Source of the DNA: Methylococcales bacterium
Lineage (GTDB): Bacteria > Pseudomonadota > Gammaproteobacteria > Methylococcales > Methylomonadaceae
NCBI GenBank assembly: GCA_028712795.1
Contig: JAQTPT010000023.1
Span: 1 to 56,820, forward strand
DNA: 56,820 nt
Reading direction: 5' to 3'
Notes under the pieces: model-generated
What the model saw: the letters and a program-made list of their open reading frames with translations, nothing else
Databases searched by the model: none
What the model was told of the DNA's origin: nothing
Made by a program: the position numbers and the translations under genes
In this document: positions 1-8,669 of the stretch, piece after piece
Layout: the number at the start of each line of letters is the position of its first letter
Numbering within the stretch: position 1 is the first letter of the stretch

Positions 1-2
1 GC

Positions 3-119
3 GTTATTGAAACATGCCGTGTTCGCCAACAGTCGCCCTGGATTTATTTAGCGGCGGCAATTCGTCAAAGGCGGGCGGGGTTTTCTGTGCCGAGGCTTCC
101 TTTAGTTAAGGGGGTCTGA
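3..119 (+). CDS. C-terminal tail of a transposase-like protein (partial)
   Basis: An open frame enters from the left edge and ends at TGA 117-119, giving 38 visible residues. They contain ETCRVRQQSPWIYLAAAI followed by a basic RRAG..VPRLP tail. From memory this resembles the last residues of IS66-type transposases, where an ETCR..SPW.YL segment and a basic-proline tail close the protein. Only the end is visible, so the family call is tentative. The stop lies one base before the TIR reading frame that follows, in the same frame. No terminal inverted repeat is recognisable between the two. Confidence 0.45.
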   Translation, partial: VIETCRVRQQSPWIYLAAAIRQRRAGFSVPRLPLVKGV

Positions 120-2199
120 ATAATTACGTTTTATTCCTATTCTCACAAAGACGAAGTCTTACGTGACACATTAGAAACCCATTTAAAACTGTTACAGCGG
201 CAAAATGTTATCGATACGTGGCATGACCGCAAAATCAGTAGTGGAAGTGAGTGGGGCAAAGCCATTGATGAAAATCTGGAAACTGCCGACATTATTTTAC
301 TGCTCATCAGCGCTGATTTTCTGGCATCTGATTATTGTTGGGACATTGAAGTAACACGCGCCATGCAGCGCCATAAAGAAAAATCAGCGGTCGTTATTCC
401 TGTGTTATTGCGTCCGTGCGATAACACCCATGCGGATTTTATGAAATTACAGGGTTTGCCAAAAGACTTTAAACCCGTAACAACATGGCTTAACCAGGAT
501 GAAGCGTTTACCGATATTGCTAGAGGTATTCGCGCTGTTGCCGAGGAAATCCGCAACCCAAAATAGTCACCCCTTCGCATAGAGCCGACACAGCGCCGGA
601 GGGGTTATTCAGTGTGCCATTTGCTGATGAGCATTTTATTGGACGTGAACAGGAATTGGCGCATTTAAATGAATTATTTCAGGGCTCAAACAAAGTCGCT
701 TTAACCGGCTTAGGCGGTGTCGGCAAAACCCGATTGGCCATGCGTTATGCCTATCTGCAAAAACAACGTTATGCGTTTATTTTATGGCTATCGGCTTCCA
801 GCAAAGCCAGTCTCGACGACAGCTTAAGTCAACACGCCGATAAATTAAATGCAGACCCCTTGCTTAAACAGGCTGAAAAAATCTCCTTTGTCAGAGCCTG
901 GCTGGAACAGCATAAAGACTGGTTATTGATTCTTGACAATGCCGATAATGACAAGGAAATAAACGCCAAAGTGTTGCAAGAATTTTTACCGGTTTCGCCG
1001 CAAGGCCATATTTTATTCACGACGCAAATAAGCACCGCCGACTTAAAATTTAATGCTGCTGTACTTGAAATAAAGTGCCTGGAAACAGAAGCAGGCGGAA
1101 AGTTTTTATGACAGCGCATCCATGCCAATAAACAAGCCACTCCTGGCGACATGACAGCAGCGCAAAAAATCAGTGACGCTTTATCAGGATTGCCTCTGGC
1201 ACTCGCGCAAGCCGCCGCATATATCAAAGAAAATCAATGCGGTTTAGCCGGTTATTTGCCGCTTTATAAAAAATACGCCAAAGAACTGCTTAACCCTAAT
1301 CTGACCGAACATCAACAAGTCATTTCCGACCACGATTTGCCTGTTTTTGCCACGTTTAAATTGTCTTTTTCGCGTTTGCCGGAACCCGCACAAGAGTTAT
1401 TAGCCTTTTGCGCCCTGTTACATGCGGAGAGCATTCCCGAGGAAATTTTAAGTGCCGCTTATGCTGTAGATGATTTCGCCTTAAATCAACGCTTAAAACC
1501 GGTTTTACAATATGGCTTGATGGTGCGTAATGCTCAAGATAAAACGCTGGCTCTGCATCGTTTAGTGCAGCAGGTCCTGTTATTGGATATGGATGATACC
1601 CAAAAACAACACCATGCAGAACAAGCAATTTTAGCCGTGACTGAAATTTTGCCTGCTAATAAATTTGAAAACTGGCAACATTACGAACGCCTGTTACAGA
1701 GCGGTTTAGCCTGTGCACACTGGATTACAAACTGTCAACTGGAAACTGAACAAGCGGCGTGGCTGCTTAATGAAATTGCATTATATTTGGAAAATGTAAA
1801 AACCGACTATACGAAAGCAGAATCCTTGTTTGAAAGAGCTTTGACGATTCATGAAAAAGTTTTAGGCGAAGACCACCCTAATCTAGCCACCAGTTTAAAC
1901 AATTTGGCTTGTCTTTATAATGCTCAAGGCAAGTATGAGCAAGCCCCGAACCCTTGTATCAACGCAGTTTGGCGATTGATGAAAAAGCCTTGGATAAAGA
2001 CCAACCTAGCGTTGCCAACAGTTTAAACAATTTGGCGGCACTTTATTGTGCGCAAGGCAAGTATGAGAAAGCCGAACCCTTGTGTCAACGCAGTTTAGCG
2101 ATTGGGGAAAAAGCCTTGGGCGAAGATCATCCAGCTACCAAACGGATAAGGGCAAATTTCGAATGGTTATTAGCAGAAAAAGCCGCTGCTGATAAGTAA
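120..2199 (+). pseudogene. Decayed TIR - NB-ARC - TPR (NLR-like) gene
   Basis: The pieces align end to end as one protein. A TIR domain runs from 123 to 566 (TFYSYSHKDE at its start, then DIILLLISADF). An NB-ARC-type ATPase follows from about 563, with P-loop GLGGVGKTRLA near 710-740, the LLILDNAD Walker B near 925 and the GLPLALAQAA segment near 1190. At least three 42-residue kinesin-light-chain-type TPRs end at 2199. TIR domains of this type often cleave NAD+ and NB-ARC/TPR parts sense ligands; in bacteria such proteins are usually antiphage or signalling factors. Lesions: the expected ATG reads ATA (120-122) behind an intact AAGGGGG; one A is missing in the A-run at 561-563; an in-frame TGA sits at 1109-1111; two extra bases sit near 1946 relative to the 126-bp TPR period. 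A GTG at 614 and an ATG at 1151 could start fragments. Sequencing error could explain one lesion but hardly all four. Confidence 0.8.
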
Positions 2200-2305
2200 G
2201 AGGTTGAGTTAGAGATAGAGTATCCATGCTTTGCATAACTTCTGACCAACTTTGATTTTCCGCTGTGTGAGCGTTCAAACTATATCAGAGCGAACGGGCA
2301 ATTGT

Positions 2306-2677
2306 TTAACCTAATGGCAGTGAGGATAGTGCCGTCAATGCCTCGCCTTTAAAACAAATACCTTCCCAGCTGTATTTCATGAAATTTCTGATGTTTTGGT
2401 GGCCTGTACCTTTTGGGTCTTTCAAAACATCCAGCCGGTAATAGTCGCCAAACAGATTTAACGTGTGTTGCTGATCCAATTCGTGGATCTTGGCAAAGGC
2501 GAAAATTTTGCAGGAGCCTTCGTTGGTTCCGGCTGGGTTGATCAAGGTGTTTTCATCAAGGCCGTTGCTGAATTCTGTAGGTTGGTAATGGTAGTTTTCG
2601 GTAATGACGGCGATGGTTTCATCAAAGCCGACGGGGATGTTGTTATTTATTTTTTCAAGGAATGAGGCAAGTGACAT
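2306..2677 (-). CDS. HopJ-family protein
   Basis: This 123-residue protein matches the HopJ family, small conserved proteins named after a Pseudomonas syringae type III effector but found widely in bacteria without such secretion. Recognisable segments are the N-terminal amphipathic FLEKINNN, the central NYHYQPTEFSNG and the LFGDYYR segment near residue 80. There is no signal peptide or membrane segment, so it is probably cytoplasmic. Its role in free-living bacteria is not established. It is the last of three minus-strand genes after smpB and the isochorismatase-like gene, with 74 bases separating it from the latter. Length is normal for the family. Confidence 0.8.
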   Translation of the reverse strand: MSLASFLEKINNNIPVGFDETIAVITENYHYQPTEFSNGLDENTLINPAGTNEGSCKIFAFAKIHELDQQHTLNLFGDYYRLDVLKDPKGTGHQNIRNFMKYSWEGICFKGEALTALSSLPLG

Positions 2678-2751
2678 GGCTAATAGGGCTTAAGGAAAAG
2701 GAGGAAAGTTTCAAGTACCTGGTTTTTGATCTCGTACTTGAGCCGATTTGA

Positions 2752-3318
2752 TTAGCGAAGCAAACCTGAAATGCGTCTGAAATTAGGATGGCTGGCATCT
2801 CTCAGCCATTCGAATAAAATAGATTCGTAATTGATGATGGCAATGCCTTGCTGTTGCATGCGTTGCAACGCATAAAATTTATGCTCGGCTTTGCGTGAAC
2901 AGATGGCGTCTTCGGCCACATAAACCTGATAACCGTTATGGCGCAATTCCAGGGCGGTTTGTAATACGCAGACATGGGCTTCAAGCCCGGCCAAAATAAT
3001 CTGTTTGCGGCCACTGCATTCCAGTGCGGCGCAAAATCCCTCAGCCGAGCAGCAGGAAAAACCGGTTTTTTCGAAAACCTGCGCAGCTTCAGGCAGTTTT
3101 TGGGCGATACTCGCATCGGTTGCGCCTAGACCTTTAGGGTATTGCTCGGTTAGCAATACCGGGATGCTTAAAAGTCCGGCGGCTTCAAGCAAGATGCCTG
3201 TGTTTGCCGTCATTAGCCCGGCTTCTGTTTCAGGCATGACCGCTGATAATTTAGCCTGTATGTCGACGATGATGAGCAGGCTGTTTGCAGCGGATAAGAG
3301 GGCGGGGGATGTGTTCAT
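2752..3318 (-). CDS. Isochorismatase-family cysteine hydrolase
   Basis: A 188-residue cysteine hydrolase with a Rossmann-like alpha/beta fold. The catalytic triad is visible: Asp in LIIVDIQ, Lys in EQYPKGLG, and Cys in GLEAHVCVLQ preceded by the usual cis-peptide region. It resembles the YcaC/nicotinamidase-like branch of hydrolases; the substrate cannot be read from sequence. The start is the ATG at 3316-3318 (MNTSPALL). The frame stays open 35 codons further upstream, but that part runs through a REP-like GC-rich repeat, so the longer form is unlikely. The gene lies between smpB and the hopJ-like gene, all on the minus strand. Confidence 0.85.
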   Translation of the reverse strand: MNTSPALLSAANSLLIIVDIQAKLSAVMPETEAGLMTANTGILLEAAGLLSIPVLLTEQYPKGLGATDASIAQKLPEAAQVFEKTGFSCCSAEGFCAALECSGRKQIILAGLEAHVCVLQTALELRHNGYQVYVAEDAICSRKAEHKFYALQRMQQQGIAIINYESILFEWLRDASHPNFRRISGLLR

Positions 3319-3395
3319 TGCCGGATGGCCTTGGTTATAAAAAGTTGATGGTAGGATGCGAGTAAAAGAGTGGTTAACGGGAATGGGCAAATCTC

Positions 3396-3426
3396 GGGTG
3401 GGTGCGGGTAAAGCCGCTCCCACATA
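3396..3426. repeat. REP-like short palindromic repeat
   Basis: Read on the minus strand the segment contains TGTGGGAGCGGCTTTACCC, which closely resembles the dispersed extragenic palindromes (TGTGGGAGCGGC type) common in Pseudomonas and other gammaproteobacteria. GCGG and CCGC can pair around GTAAAG. It sits in the short spacer between smpB and the isochorismatase-like gene. No second copy was seen in this window, so the repeat assignment rests on resemblance alone. Confidence 0.4.
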
Positions 3427-3432
3427 AGAAAC

Positions 3433-3918
3433 CTAGCCCTTTTTCAAAATCCGGCCTTTTTCACGCTGCCAATCGCGGTCTTTTGATGCGGCGCGTTTGT
3501 CGTGCAACTGTTTACCTTTGGCCAGGCCGATTTCCAGTTTAGCCCGTCCGTTTTTCCAGTACATGGATAGCGGAATCAGTGTGTAACCTTTTCGTTCTAC
3601 CGAACCTATAAGTTTATTGAGCTCATGACGGTTCAGCAGTAATTTTTTAGAGCGGATAGCGTCCGGTTTAATGTGCGTGGAGGCCGATAGCAGCGCGGAA
3701 ATATGGGCGCCAGATAGCCACGCTTCTCCGCGTTTTAATACGACATAACTTTCTTTGAGCTGAACACGACCTTCGCGGAGGCTTTTAACTTCCCAGCCTT
3801 CCAGCACAATCCCTGCCTCAAATCGCTCTTCAATAAAATATTCATGCTTGGCCTGACGATTGACTGCAATCGTGGCGTTTTGCTGAGTTTTATTTTTTTT
3901 GGGATTTTTATCGGCCAT
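3433..3918 (-). CDS. smpB: SsrA-binding protein SmpB
   Basis: SmpB binds tmRNA and, together with it, rescues ribosomes stalled on broken mRNAs and tags the nascent chain for degradation. The 161-residue product has the family hallmarks: the [18 protein letters not shown] core near residues 40-60, HTRPLLL-region equivalent [11 protein letters not shown], and the basic C-terminal tail [11 protein letters not shown], which enters the decoding site in place of mRNA. Length is normal. The N-terminus has a Lys/Asn-rich stretch typical of the family. It is divergent from the symporter gene at 4017. No tmRNA gene was seen nearby. Confidence 0.97.
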   Translation of the reverse strand: MADKNPKKNKTQQNATIAVNRQAKHEYFIEERFEAGIVLEGWEVKSLREGRVQLKESYVVLKRGEAWLSGAHISALLSASTHIKPDAIRSKKLLLNRHELNKLIGSVERKGYTLIPLSMYWKNGRAKLEIGLAKGKQLHDKRAASKDRDWQREKGRILKKG

Positions 3919-4016
3919 AGTGAGTAAGTTTTCGATTTTTAAACTGACGTAAAGGAAGAATTTTGTTATTTTACTCGATATTATTAATAAGGTGAGTTTT
4001 TAATAGGCGCTCAAAA

Positions 4017-5378
4017 ATGACGGACAAAAAAAAATCAGTTCATGATGCATGGTCATCACGCTTCGCATTTATTCTGGCTGCAACCGGTTCGGCGGTGGGT
4101 CTCGGCAATATCTGGAAGTTCCCTTATATTACGGGTGAACATGGCGGCGGGGCTTTTGTCTTTGTTTATCTGGCCTGTGTGTTATTGATTGGCATCCCGA
4201 TCATGATCGCCGAAACCATGCTGGGACGGCGTAGCCAACGAAACCCAATTGAAACCATGGAGCTATTGACTGAAGAAGCGGGCGCGGATAAAAACTGGCA
4301 TTATTTAGGCTGGATGGGCGTTATCGCCGGCTTGCTGATCCTGTCATATTACAGCGTTATTGCTGGTTGGGCCTCGGCTTATATAGTAAAAGCGTTTACG
4401 GGCAGTTTTTTTGATGCCGATGCCGTCGCGATAAAAGGGATTTTTACCGGTTTTGTTGGCAGTCCGATGCAGTTGATTTTTTGGCATTCGCTGTTCATGG
4501 CGGCAACCATGCTGATTGTGGTACGCGGCGTTAAAAACGGACTGGAAAAAGCGGTGCGGTTTTTAATGCCGAGTTTATTTTTATTGCTGCTTATATTGGT
4601 CGGTTATGCGATGACGACAGACAGCTATTTTCAAGGACTGCACTTTTTATTCGTGCCGGAGTTTAGTAAACTGACCAGCGATTCGGTATTAACCGCGATG
4701 GGACATGCCTTTTTTACCCTGAGCCTAGGCATGGGAGCTATCATGGTTTACGGCTCTTACTTACCCAAAGGCATATCAATTGCCAAAACAGCGTTTTTGA
4801 TCGCGGGGGCTGATACAGTCGTGGCCTTATTGGCGGGCATTGCTATTTTCCCCATAGTTTTTGCCAATAATTTACATCCGGACACGGGGCCCGGACTAAT
4901 TTTTCAAACCTTGCCGATTGCGTTTGGTGCTATGACCGGCGGCTGGTTGATGGGCATATTGTTTTTTGTGATGCTGACGATTGCGGCTTTGACGTCTTCC
5001 ATTTCCTTAATTGAGCCAGCCGTTGCGTGGCTGGTTGAAAACAAAGGCTTTAGTCGTGAAAAAGCCTGTGTTTGGTCTGGGTTGGCGACCTGGTTGTTAG
5101 GCTTGGGTACGGTATTTTCCTTTAATGTCTGGTCTAACGTTAAGTTTTTCGACAGGAGTATCTTTCAATTGCTGGATTACCTGACCGCCAATTTAATGCT
5201 GCCGATCGGCGGTTTTTGTATTGCGGTATTTGCGGGCTGGATTATGAAGCGGCAACATAGCGAACAAGAGCTGAACATGCCTACCGCGCTAAGTTATCAA
5301 GCGTGGAAGATTTTGATCAGTTATGTCGCTCCCTTGGCGGTGTTTTTCGTATTCTTGCATGTCGTTGGAGTGCTTTAA
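4017..5378 (+). CDS. Sodium-dependent symporter, NSS (SNF) family
   Basis: A 453-residue integral membrane protein of the neurotransmitter:sodium symporter family, which couples inward Na+ flow to uptake of amino acids or related solutes. The signature GSAVGLGNIWKFPY at residues 24-37 is the unwound part of membrane helix 1 that holds Na+ and substrate. About 11 hydrophobic helices follow, as in MhsT/TnaT-type bacterial members. The substrate is not predictable. ATG 4017 follows an AT-rich spacer divergent from smpB. Its stop is immediately followed by the ratA start at 5379, so the two are probably cotranscribed. Confidence 0.93.
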   Translation: MTDKKKSVHDAWSSRFAFILAATGSAVGLGNIWKFPYITGEHGGGAFVFVYLACVLLIGIPIMIAETMLGRRSQRNPIETMELLTEEAGADKNWHYLGWMGVIAGLLILSYYSVIAGWASAYIVKAFTGSFFDADAVAIKGIFTGFVGSPMQLIFWHSLFMAATMLIVVRGVKNGLEKAVRFLMPSLFLLLLILVGYAMTTDSYFQGLHFLFVPEFSKLTSDSVLTAMGHAFFTLSLGMGAIMVYGSYLPKGISIAKTAFLIAGADTVVALLAGIAIFPIVFANNLHPDTGPGLIFQTLPIAFGAMTGGWLMGILFFVMLTIAALTSSISLIEPAVAWLVENKGFSREKACVWSGLATWLLGLGTVFSFNVWSNVKFFDRSIFQLLDYLTANLMLPIGGFCIAVFAGWIMKRQHSEQELNMPTALSYQAWKILISYVAPLAVFFVFLHVVGVL

Positions 5379-5810
5379 ATGACAGTTGTCCAAAAAAGCG
5401 CACTGGTAAAGTTTTCTGCAAAGCAGATGTTTGATCTGGTTAATAACATTGAAGCTTATCCGCAATTTTTGCCCTGGTGCAGCGGCAGCCGGATTATTAA
5501 GCACGAAGACGATGTTATTGAAGCGGAATTGCTGATTGCCAAGGGTGGCTTCAAAAAATCGTTTTCAACCAGAAACAAGATTGATGAGGGTGGCAGAATA
5601 ACGGTGTCTTTACTTAATGGCCCTTTTTCTTATCTCGAAGGCGTTTGGAATTTTATGCCCTTGCGCGATGATGCGAGTAAGATTTCCCTGGACTTGGAAT
5701 TTGAAATGTCTGGAATGCTGGCCAGCCTTGCATTCGGAGCGGTCTTTAACCAGATATGCAATACCATGGTGAGTTCTTTTACCAGTCGCGCCAAACAAGT
5801 CTATGGCTGA
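5379..5810 (+). CDS. ratA: RatA-family START-domain protein
   Basis: A 143-residue polyketide cyclase / START-like protein of the RatA (YfjG) family, related to the eukaryotic coenzyme Q-binding protein Coq10. E. coli RatA was described as a toxin blocking 70S ribosome assembly; a role in quinone handling is also proposed for the family. Features seen: the MFDLVNNIEAYPQFLPWC segment near residues 14-32 and the closing helix FNQICNTMVSSFTSRAKQVY. The ATG directly abuts the symporter stop, and the 3' end overlaps rnfH by 8 bases, the standard ratA-rnfH arrangement in gammaproteobacteria. Confidence 0.93.
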   Translation: MTVVQKSALVKFSAKQMFDLVNNIEAYPQFLPWCSGSRIIKHEDDVIEAELLIAKGGFKKSFSTRNKIDEGGRITVSLLNGPFSYLEGVWNFMPLRDDASKISLDLEFEMSGMLASLAFGAVFNQICNTMVSSFTSRAKQVYG

Positions 5811-6087
5811 TAAGTTGATTGATGTGGAGGTGGCTTACGCGAAGCCTGAACAACAAGTGATTGTCACGCTGAAAATGCCGGAAGGCACTACAGTTGAGCA
5901 AGCGATACTGGCATCAGGTCTGTTAAGCCGTTTTCCGGAAATAGACGGGGCTGATCTTAAGGCCGGTATATTTGGCTCTGTTTGTAGGCTCGATCAGCCC
6001 TTAAGAATCGGCGATAGAGTGGAGATTTATCGGCCTTTAATTCATGATCCCAAAGAGGCCAGGCGGCAGCGGGCGGCAAAGAGATGA
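5803..6087 (+). CDS. rnfH: RnfH-family ubiquitin-like protein
   Basis: This 94-residue beta-grasp protein of the RnfH (YfjF, UPF0125) family is usually encoded next to ratA, as here. It was named from Rhodobacter rnf clusters, but its biochemical role is uncertain; it was once proposed as the antitoxin partner of RatA. Typical segments are the N-terminal VEVAYAKPEQQ, GTTVEQAILASGL in the middle and the conserved GDRVEIYRPLIHDPKEAR end. Overlap with ratA implies translational coupling. No rnf electron-transport gene is nearby. Confidence 0.93.
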   Translation: MADKLIDVEVAYAKPEQQVIVTLKMPEGTTVEQAILASGLLSRFPEIDGADLKAGIFGSVCRLDQPLRIGDRVEIYRPLIHDPKEARRQRAAKR

Positions 6088-6240
6088 ACGCCGCTTTCCA
6101 TCCGTTATCCGGGAGGTGAAGAAGAGGTGCTTAAAAAGCAAGCGTCAAGTGGCCAAGATTTAATGTAATGGAAGCCGGGATCTTCGGCGCCAGGTTTGCT
6201 CCTGCTCCGGTAAAGTTCCATCCACTCCATTTTTTGCATT

Positions 6241-6252
6241 GTAAACGTTTAC
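6241..6252. promoter_or_regulatory. Perfect 12-bp palindrome GTAAACGTTTAC
   Basis: GTAAACGTTTAC is its own reverse complement and has the central CG of LacI/PurR-family operators. It lies in the spacer between convergent rnfH and bamE, so no promoter is obvious next to it and no LacI-type regulator is encoded in the window. It may be chance or a site for a distant regulator. Confidence 0.25.
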
Positions 6253-6317
6253 GCAAGAAAAAAATGAAACTAAATTTGCGAGTGATTTTGATAATTCAGG
6301 GCCTTAAACACGGCTGT

Positions 6318-6830
6318 TTAAAGCGGCAGGTTATTTTCCGACGATTTTTTAGTAACGGTTTTGTCTGATTTAGGGGTGGCATCAAGTTCATCATAACCAA
6401 AAAGCCCCGTGATTTTTTCCCATAATGTTTTATCAAGATCACGCTTGGGCACATCGACGGTTGTTTCGCCCGATGTTTTGACCACAGGAACTGCACCGGG
6501 CCGGAAATCCCCTTCCAGACCGACTAGTTGATCATCTTTAAAAAATAAAGAAAGTTGTTTTTGGACTCTGTCTTCACGGCTAGGCTGGTTTGAATAGAGG
6601 TAATCCCAGCGATTTTTTTGGAAAACATTATTAAGCATAGGCGAGCCCATTATATACAGGACTTGGCGCTTGTTCATATTGGGCCGGAGCTGGTCAACCA
6701 TGGACTGTTCAATGATGTTGCCTTGCTGAATATCAATGGTGTAGACACCGGGCAAATGGTTCAGAATAGTTGAACAGGAGACGAGTGTCAGGCTTGTTAA
6801 CAAGCTTAAGTAATAAAACGACTTTCTCAT
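6318..6830 (-). CDS. bamE: Outer membrane assembly lipoprotein BamE
   Basis: BamE is a lipoprotein of the BAM complex that inserts beta-barrel proteins into the outer membrane. The 170-residue product has a lipoprotein signal peptide with lipobox LVSC around residue 19, then the BamE/SmpA fold: [29 protein letters not shown] and NRWDYLY with the SmpA-type beta strands. The C-terminal 50 residues are a low-complexity Lys/Ser-rich extension not needed for the fold. It is divergent from fur, the usual gammaproteobacterial arrangement. Confidence 0.95.
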   Translation of the reverse strand: MRKSFYYLSLLTSLTLVSCSTILNHLPGVYTIDIQQGNIIEQSMVDQLRPNMNKRQVLYIMGSPMLNNVFQKNRWDYLYSNQPSREDRVQKQLSLFFKDDQLVGLEGDFRPGAVPVVKTSGETTVDVPKRDLDKTLWEKITGLFGYDELDATPKSDKTVTKKSSENNLPL

Positions 6831-6925
6831 TTGGGGCGGCGGAAGTGTTAAAATCTGAAATGATACAGGATGTTAAATAATTATCCTATAAAACTGTCAT
6901 GCTCTTACCTTCTAAAGAGGCTACA

Positions 6926-6967
6926 ATGAGCGCTTATTTGTATTTAACTGCCTGCACAGTGGCTTAA
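6926..6967 (+). CDS. Possible 13-codon leader ORF upstream of fur
   Basis: ATG 6926 is preceded by AAAGAGG six bases upstream and encodes MSAYLYLTACTVA, ending with TAA 6965-6967. The fur start follows 13 bases later. In E. coli a short leader peptide, uof, lies at the same place and its translation is coupled to fur. The E. coli leader is longer (28 codons) and no sequence similarity is claimed, so function is inferred only from position and ribosome-binding site. Confidence 0.35.
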   Translation: MSAYLYLTACTVA

Positions 6968-6980
6968 CCGGAGACAGCTG

Positions 6981-7397
6981 TTGGGAACACACGATTTAAA
7001 GAACGCGGGTTTGAAGGTTACTTTGCCTCGCATTAAAATCCTGCAAATTTTAGAAAACCAGGTCAACGAACATCATTTGACGGCTGAAATGGTTTATAAA
7101 ATTCTGCTGAGTGAAGATGAAGAAATCGGGTTGGCAACAGTTTATCGCGTATTAACCCAATTTGAAGCGGCAGGACTGGTAACGAGACATCATTTTGAAG
7201 GCGGTAATTCAATATTTGAATTGGCTAAGGGCGATCACCATGACCATATACTTTGCATGAAGTGCGGTAAGGTGGATGAGTTTACTGATGAATTCATAGA
7301 AAACCGGCAAAAGGAAATTGCCCAAAAGCTGGGCTATGAATTAACCGATCATGGCCTTTATTTATATGGATTTTGCCCCAAGTGCAGGAAATCCTGA
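6981..7397 (+). CDS. fur: Ferric uptake regulator Fur
   Basis: Fur is an Fe2+-dependent dimeric repressor of iron uptake genes; feoABC in this window is a likely target. The 138-residue protein has the winged-helix DNA-binding part (LKVTLPRIKILQIL, then GLATVYRVLTQFE) and the metal-binding half with HHDHILCMKCGK and a C-terminal CPKC. The start is TTG 6981, supported by CGGAG seven bases upstream and by the usual MxTxDLKNAGLK N-terminus; no in-frame ATG fits. bamE is divergent, and a short leader ORF precedes it. Confidence 0.95.
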   Translation: MGTHDLKNAGLKVTLPRIKILQILENQVNEHHLTAEMVYKILLSEDEEIGLATVYRVLTQFEAAGLVTRHHFEGGNSIFELAKGDHHDHILCMKCGKVDEFTDEFIENRQKEIAQKLGYELTDHGLYLYGFCPKCRKS

Positions 7398-7421
7398 TTT
7401 TTCCTCTTACCTGTCTATTTC

Positions 7422-8669
7422 ATGTTTAAACCTCTTATTTTCTATATCGGCTTGCGCTATACGCGGGCCAAACGCCGCACCCAATTTATTTCTTTTATTA
7501 CGTTAACCTCTGTTCTCGGAATTGCCTTGGGCGTTACGGCGCTGATCACCGTTTTGTCAGTGATGAATGGTTTTGAAGCTGAACTGCGCGAGAGGATTCT
7601 CGGCATGACGGCACATGCCACGGTTACGGGTAAATTCGGCCAGCTAGATAACTGGCGCGAACTTGATCAGAAATTAAAAGACTATCCGCATGTGGAAGGC
7701 GCCGCCCCCTTTATCAGCGGGCAGGTTATGATTAACGCCGACCGGCGCGTAAGCGGGACGATGCTCAACGGGATAATGCCGGATTATGAATCCAGGGTTT
7801 CTGAAGTTGCCAATAAAATGAAAGCGGGCAAGCTCTCAGATCTGGTGGCCGGTCAATATGGGATTGTTTTAGGCGTGGAGCTGGCTAATTATTTGGGCGT
7901 GATGATGGGCGATAAAATCACGGTCATCAGTCCGCAAATCAATTCCACCCCGGCGGGGATTGTGCCCAGAATGCGGCGATTTACAGTGGTGGGCGTTTTT
8001 AAGGTCGGTATGTACGAGTATGACCGTAACATGGCGCTTATTAATATCGACGATGCGGCCAAGTTATTCCGCATGGATACCGCTGTATCAGGTTTGCGCA
8101 TAAAACTGGATGATTTGTTTAATGCCCCGCAAATTACGCGTGCAATGGCAACCTCTCTTTACGATGAATACCAGGTCAGTGATTGGACGCTGGCGCACAG
8201 CAATTTCTTCCGGGCTATTCAGACAGAAAAACGGGTGATGTTTATTATCCTGTTGTTGATAGTTGCGGTAGCGGCTTTTAATATCGTTTCTACATTGGTG
8301 ATGGTTGTCACTGACAAGCGTGGCGATATAGCCATACTAAAAACCCAAGGGCTTACTTCGGGTTCAGTCATGGGTATTTTTATGGTGTTAGGATCCATCA
8401 TCGGGATAGTTGGCACGGTGCTTGGCACTGTAGGCGGGATATTGTTGGCGTTAAATGTTGAAAGCATTGTGCCGGCCATCGAAAAATTATTTAACACTCA
8501 GTTTATGGCGGCGGATGTGTATTACATCAGCGAGCTGCCGTCCAAACTGGTTTGGTCGGATGTCTATGCCATAGCCGGCATGGCCTTTTTTCTGTCCTTG
8601 CTGGCGACGATTTATCCTGCGTGGCAAGCATCAAGGATAAATCCAGCGGAAGTTCTTAGATATGAATAA
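7422..8669 (+). CDS. lolC: Lipoprotein-releasing ABC permease, LolC/LolE family
   Basis: Inner-membrane permease of the Lol exporter, which extracts mature lipoproteins and hands them to LolA. The 415-residue protein has one N-terminal membrane helix (residues ~25-50), a large periplasmic MacB-type domain (~50-265) and three C-terminal helices. Family signatures include GLRYTRAKRRTQFISFI at the start and EVLRYE at the end. Only one permease gene is present, so it may act as a homodimer in the manner of LolF rather than as LolC with a separate LolE; a second permease elsewhere cannot be excluded. It overlaps lolD by 8 bases. Confidence 0.92.
   Translation: MFKPLIFYIGLRYTRAKRRTQFISFITLTSVLGIALGVTALITVLSVMNGFEAELRERILGMTAHATVTGKFGQLDNWRELDQKLKDYPHVEGAAPFISGQVMINADRRVSGTMLNGIMPDYESRVSEVANKMKAGKLSDLVAGQYGIVLGVELANYLGVMMGDKITVISPQINSTPAGIVPRMRRFTVVGVFKVGMYEYDRNMALINIDDAAKLFRMDTAVSGLRIKLDDLFNAPQITRAMATSLYDEYQVSDWTLAHSNFFRAIQTEKRVMFIILLLIVAVAAFNIVSTLVMVVTDKRGDIAILKTQGLTSGSVMGIFMVLGSIIGIVGTVLGTVGGILLALNVESIVPAIEKLFNTQFMAADVYYISELPSKLVWSDVYAIAGMAFFLSLLATIYPAWQASRINPAEVLRYE

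Noticed and set aside
3319..3423. N-terminal extension of the isochorismatase-like protein
   Set aside because: The extra 35 codons run through a REP-like repeat, and the family fold begins only after the ATG at 3318.
3919..4016. Possible tmRNA (ssrA) gene beside smpB
   Set aside because: The 98-base spacer is far too short, and no tmRNA acceptor-end sequence was seen nearby.
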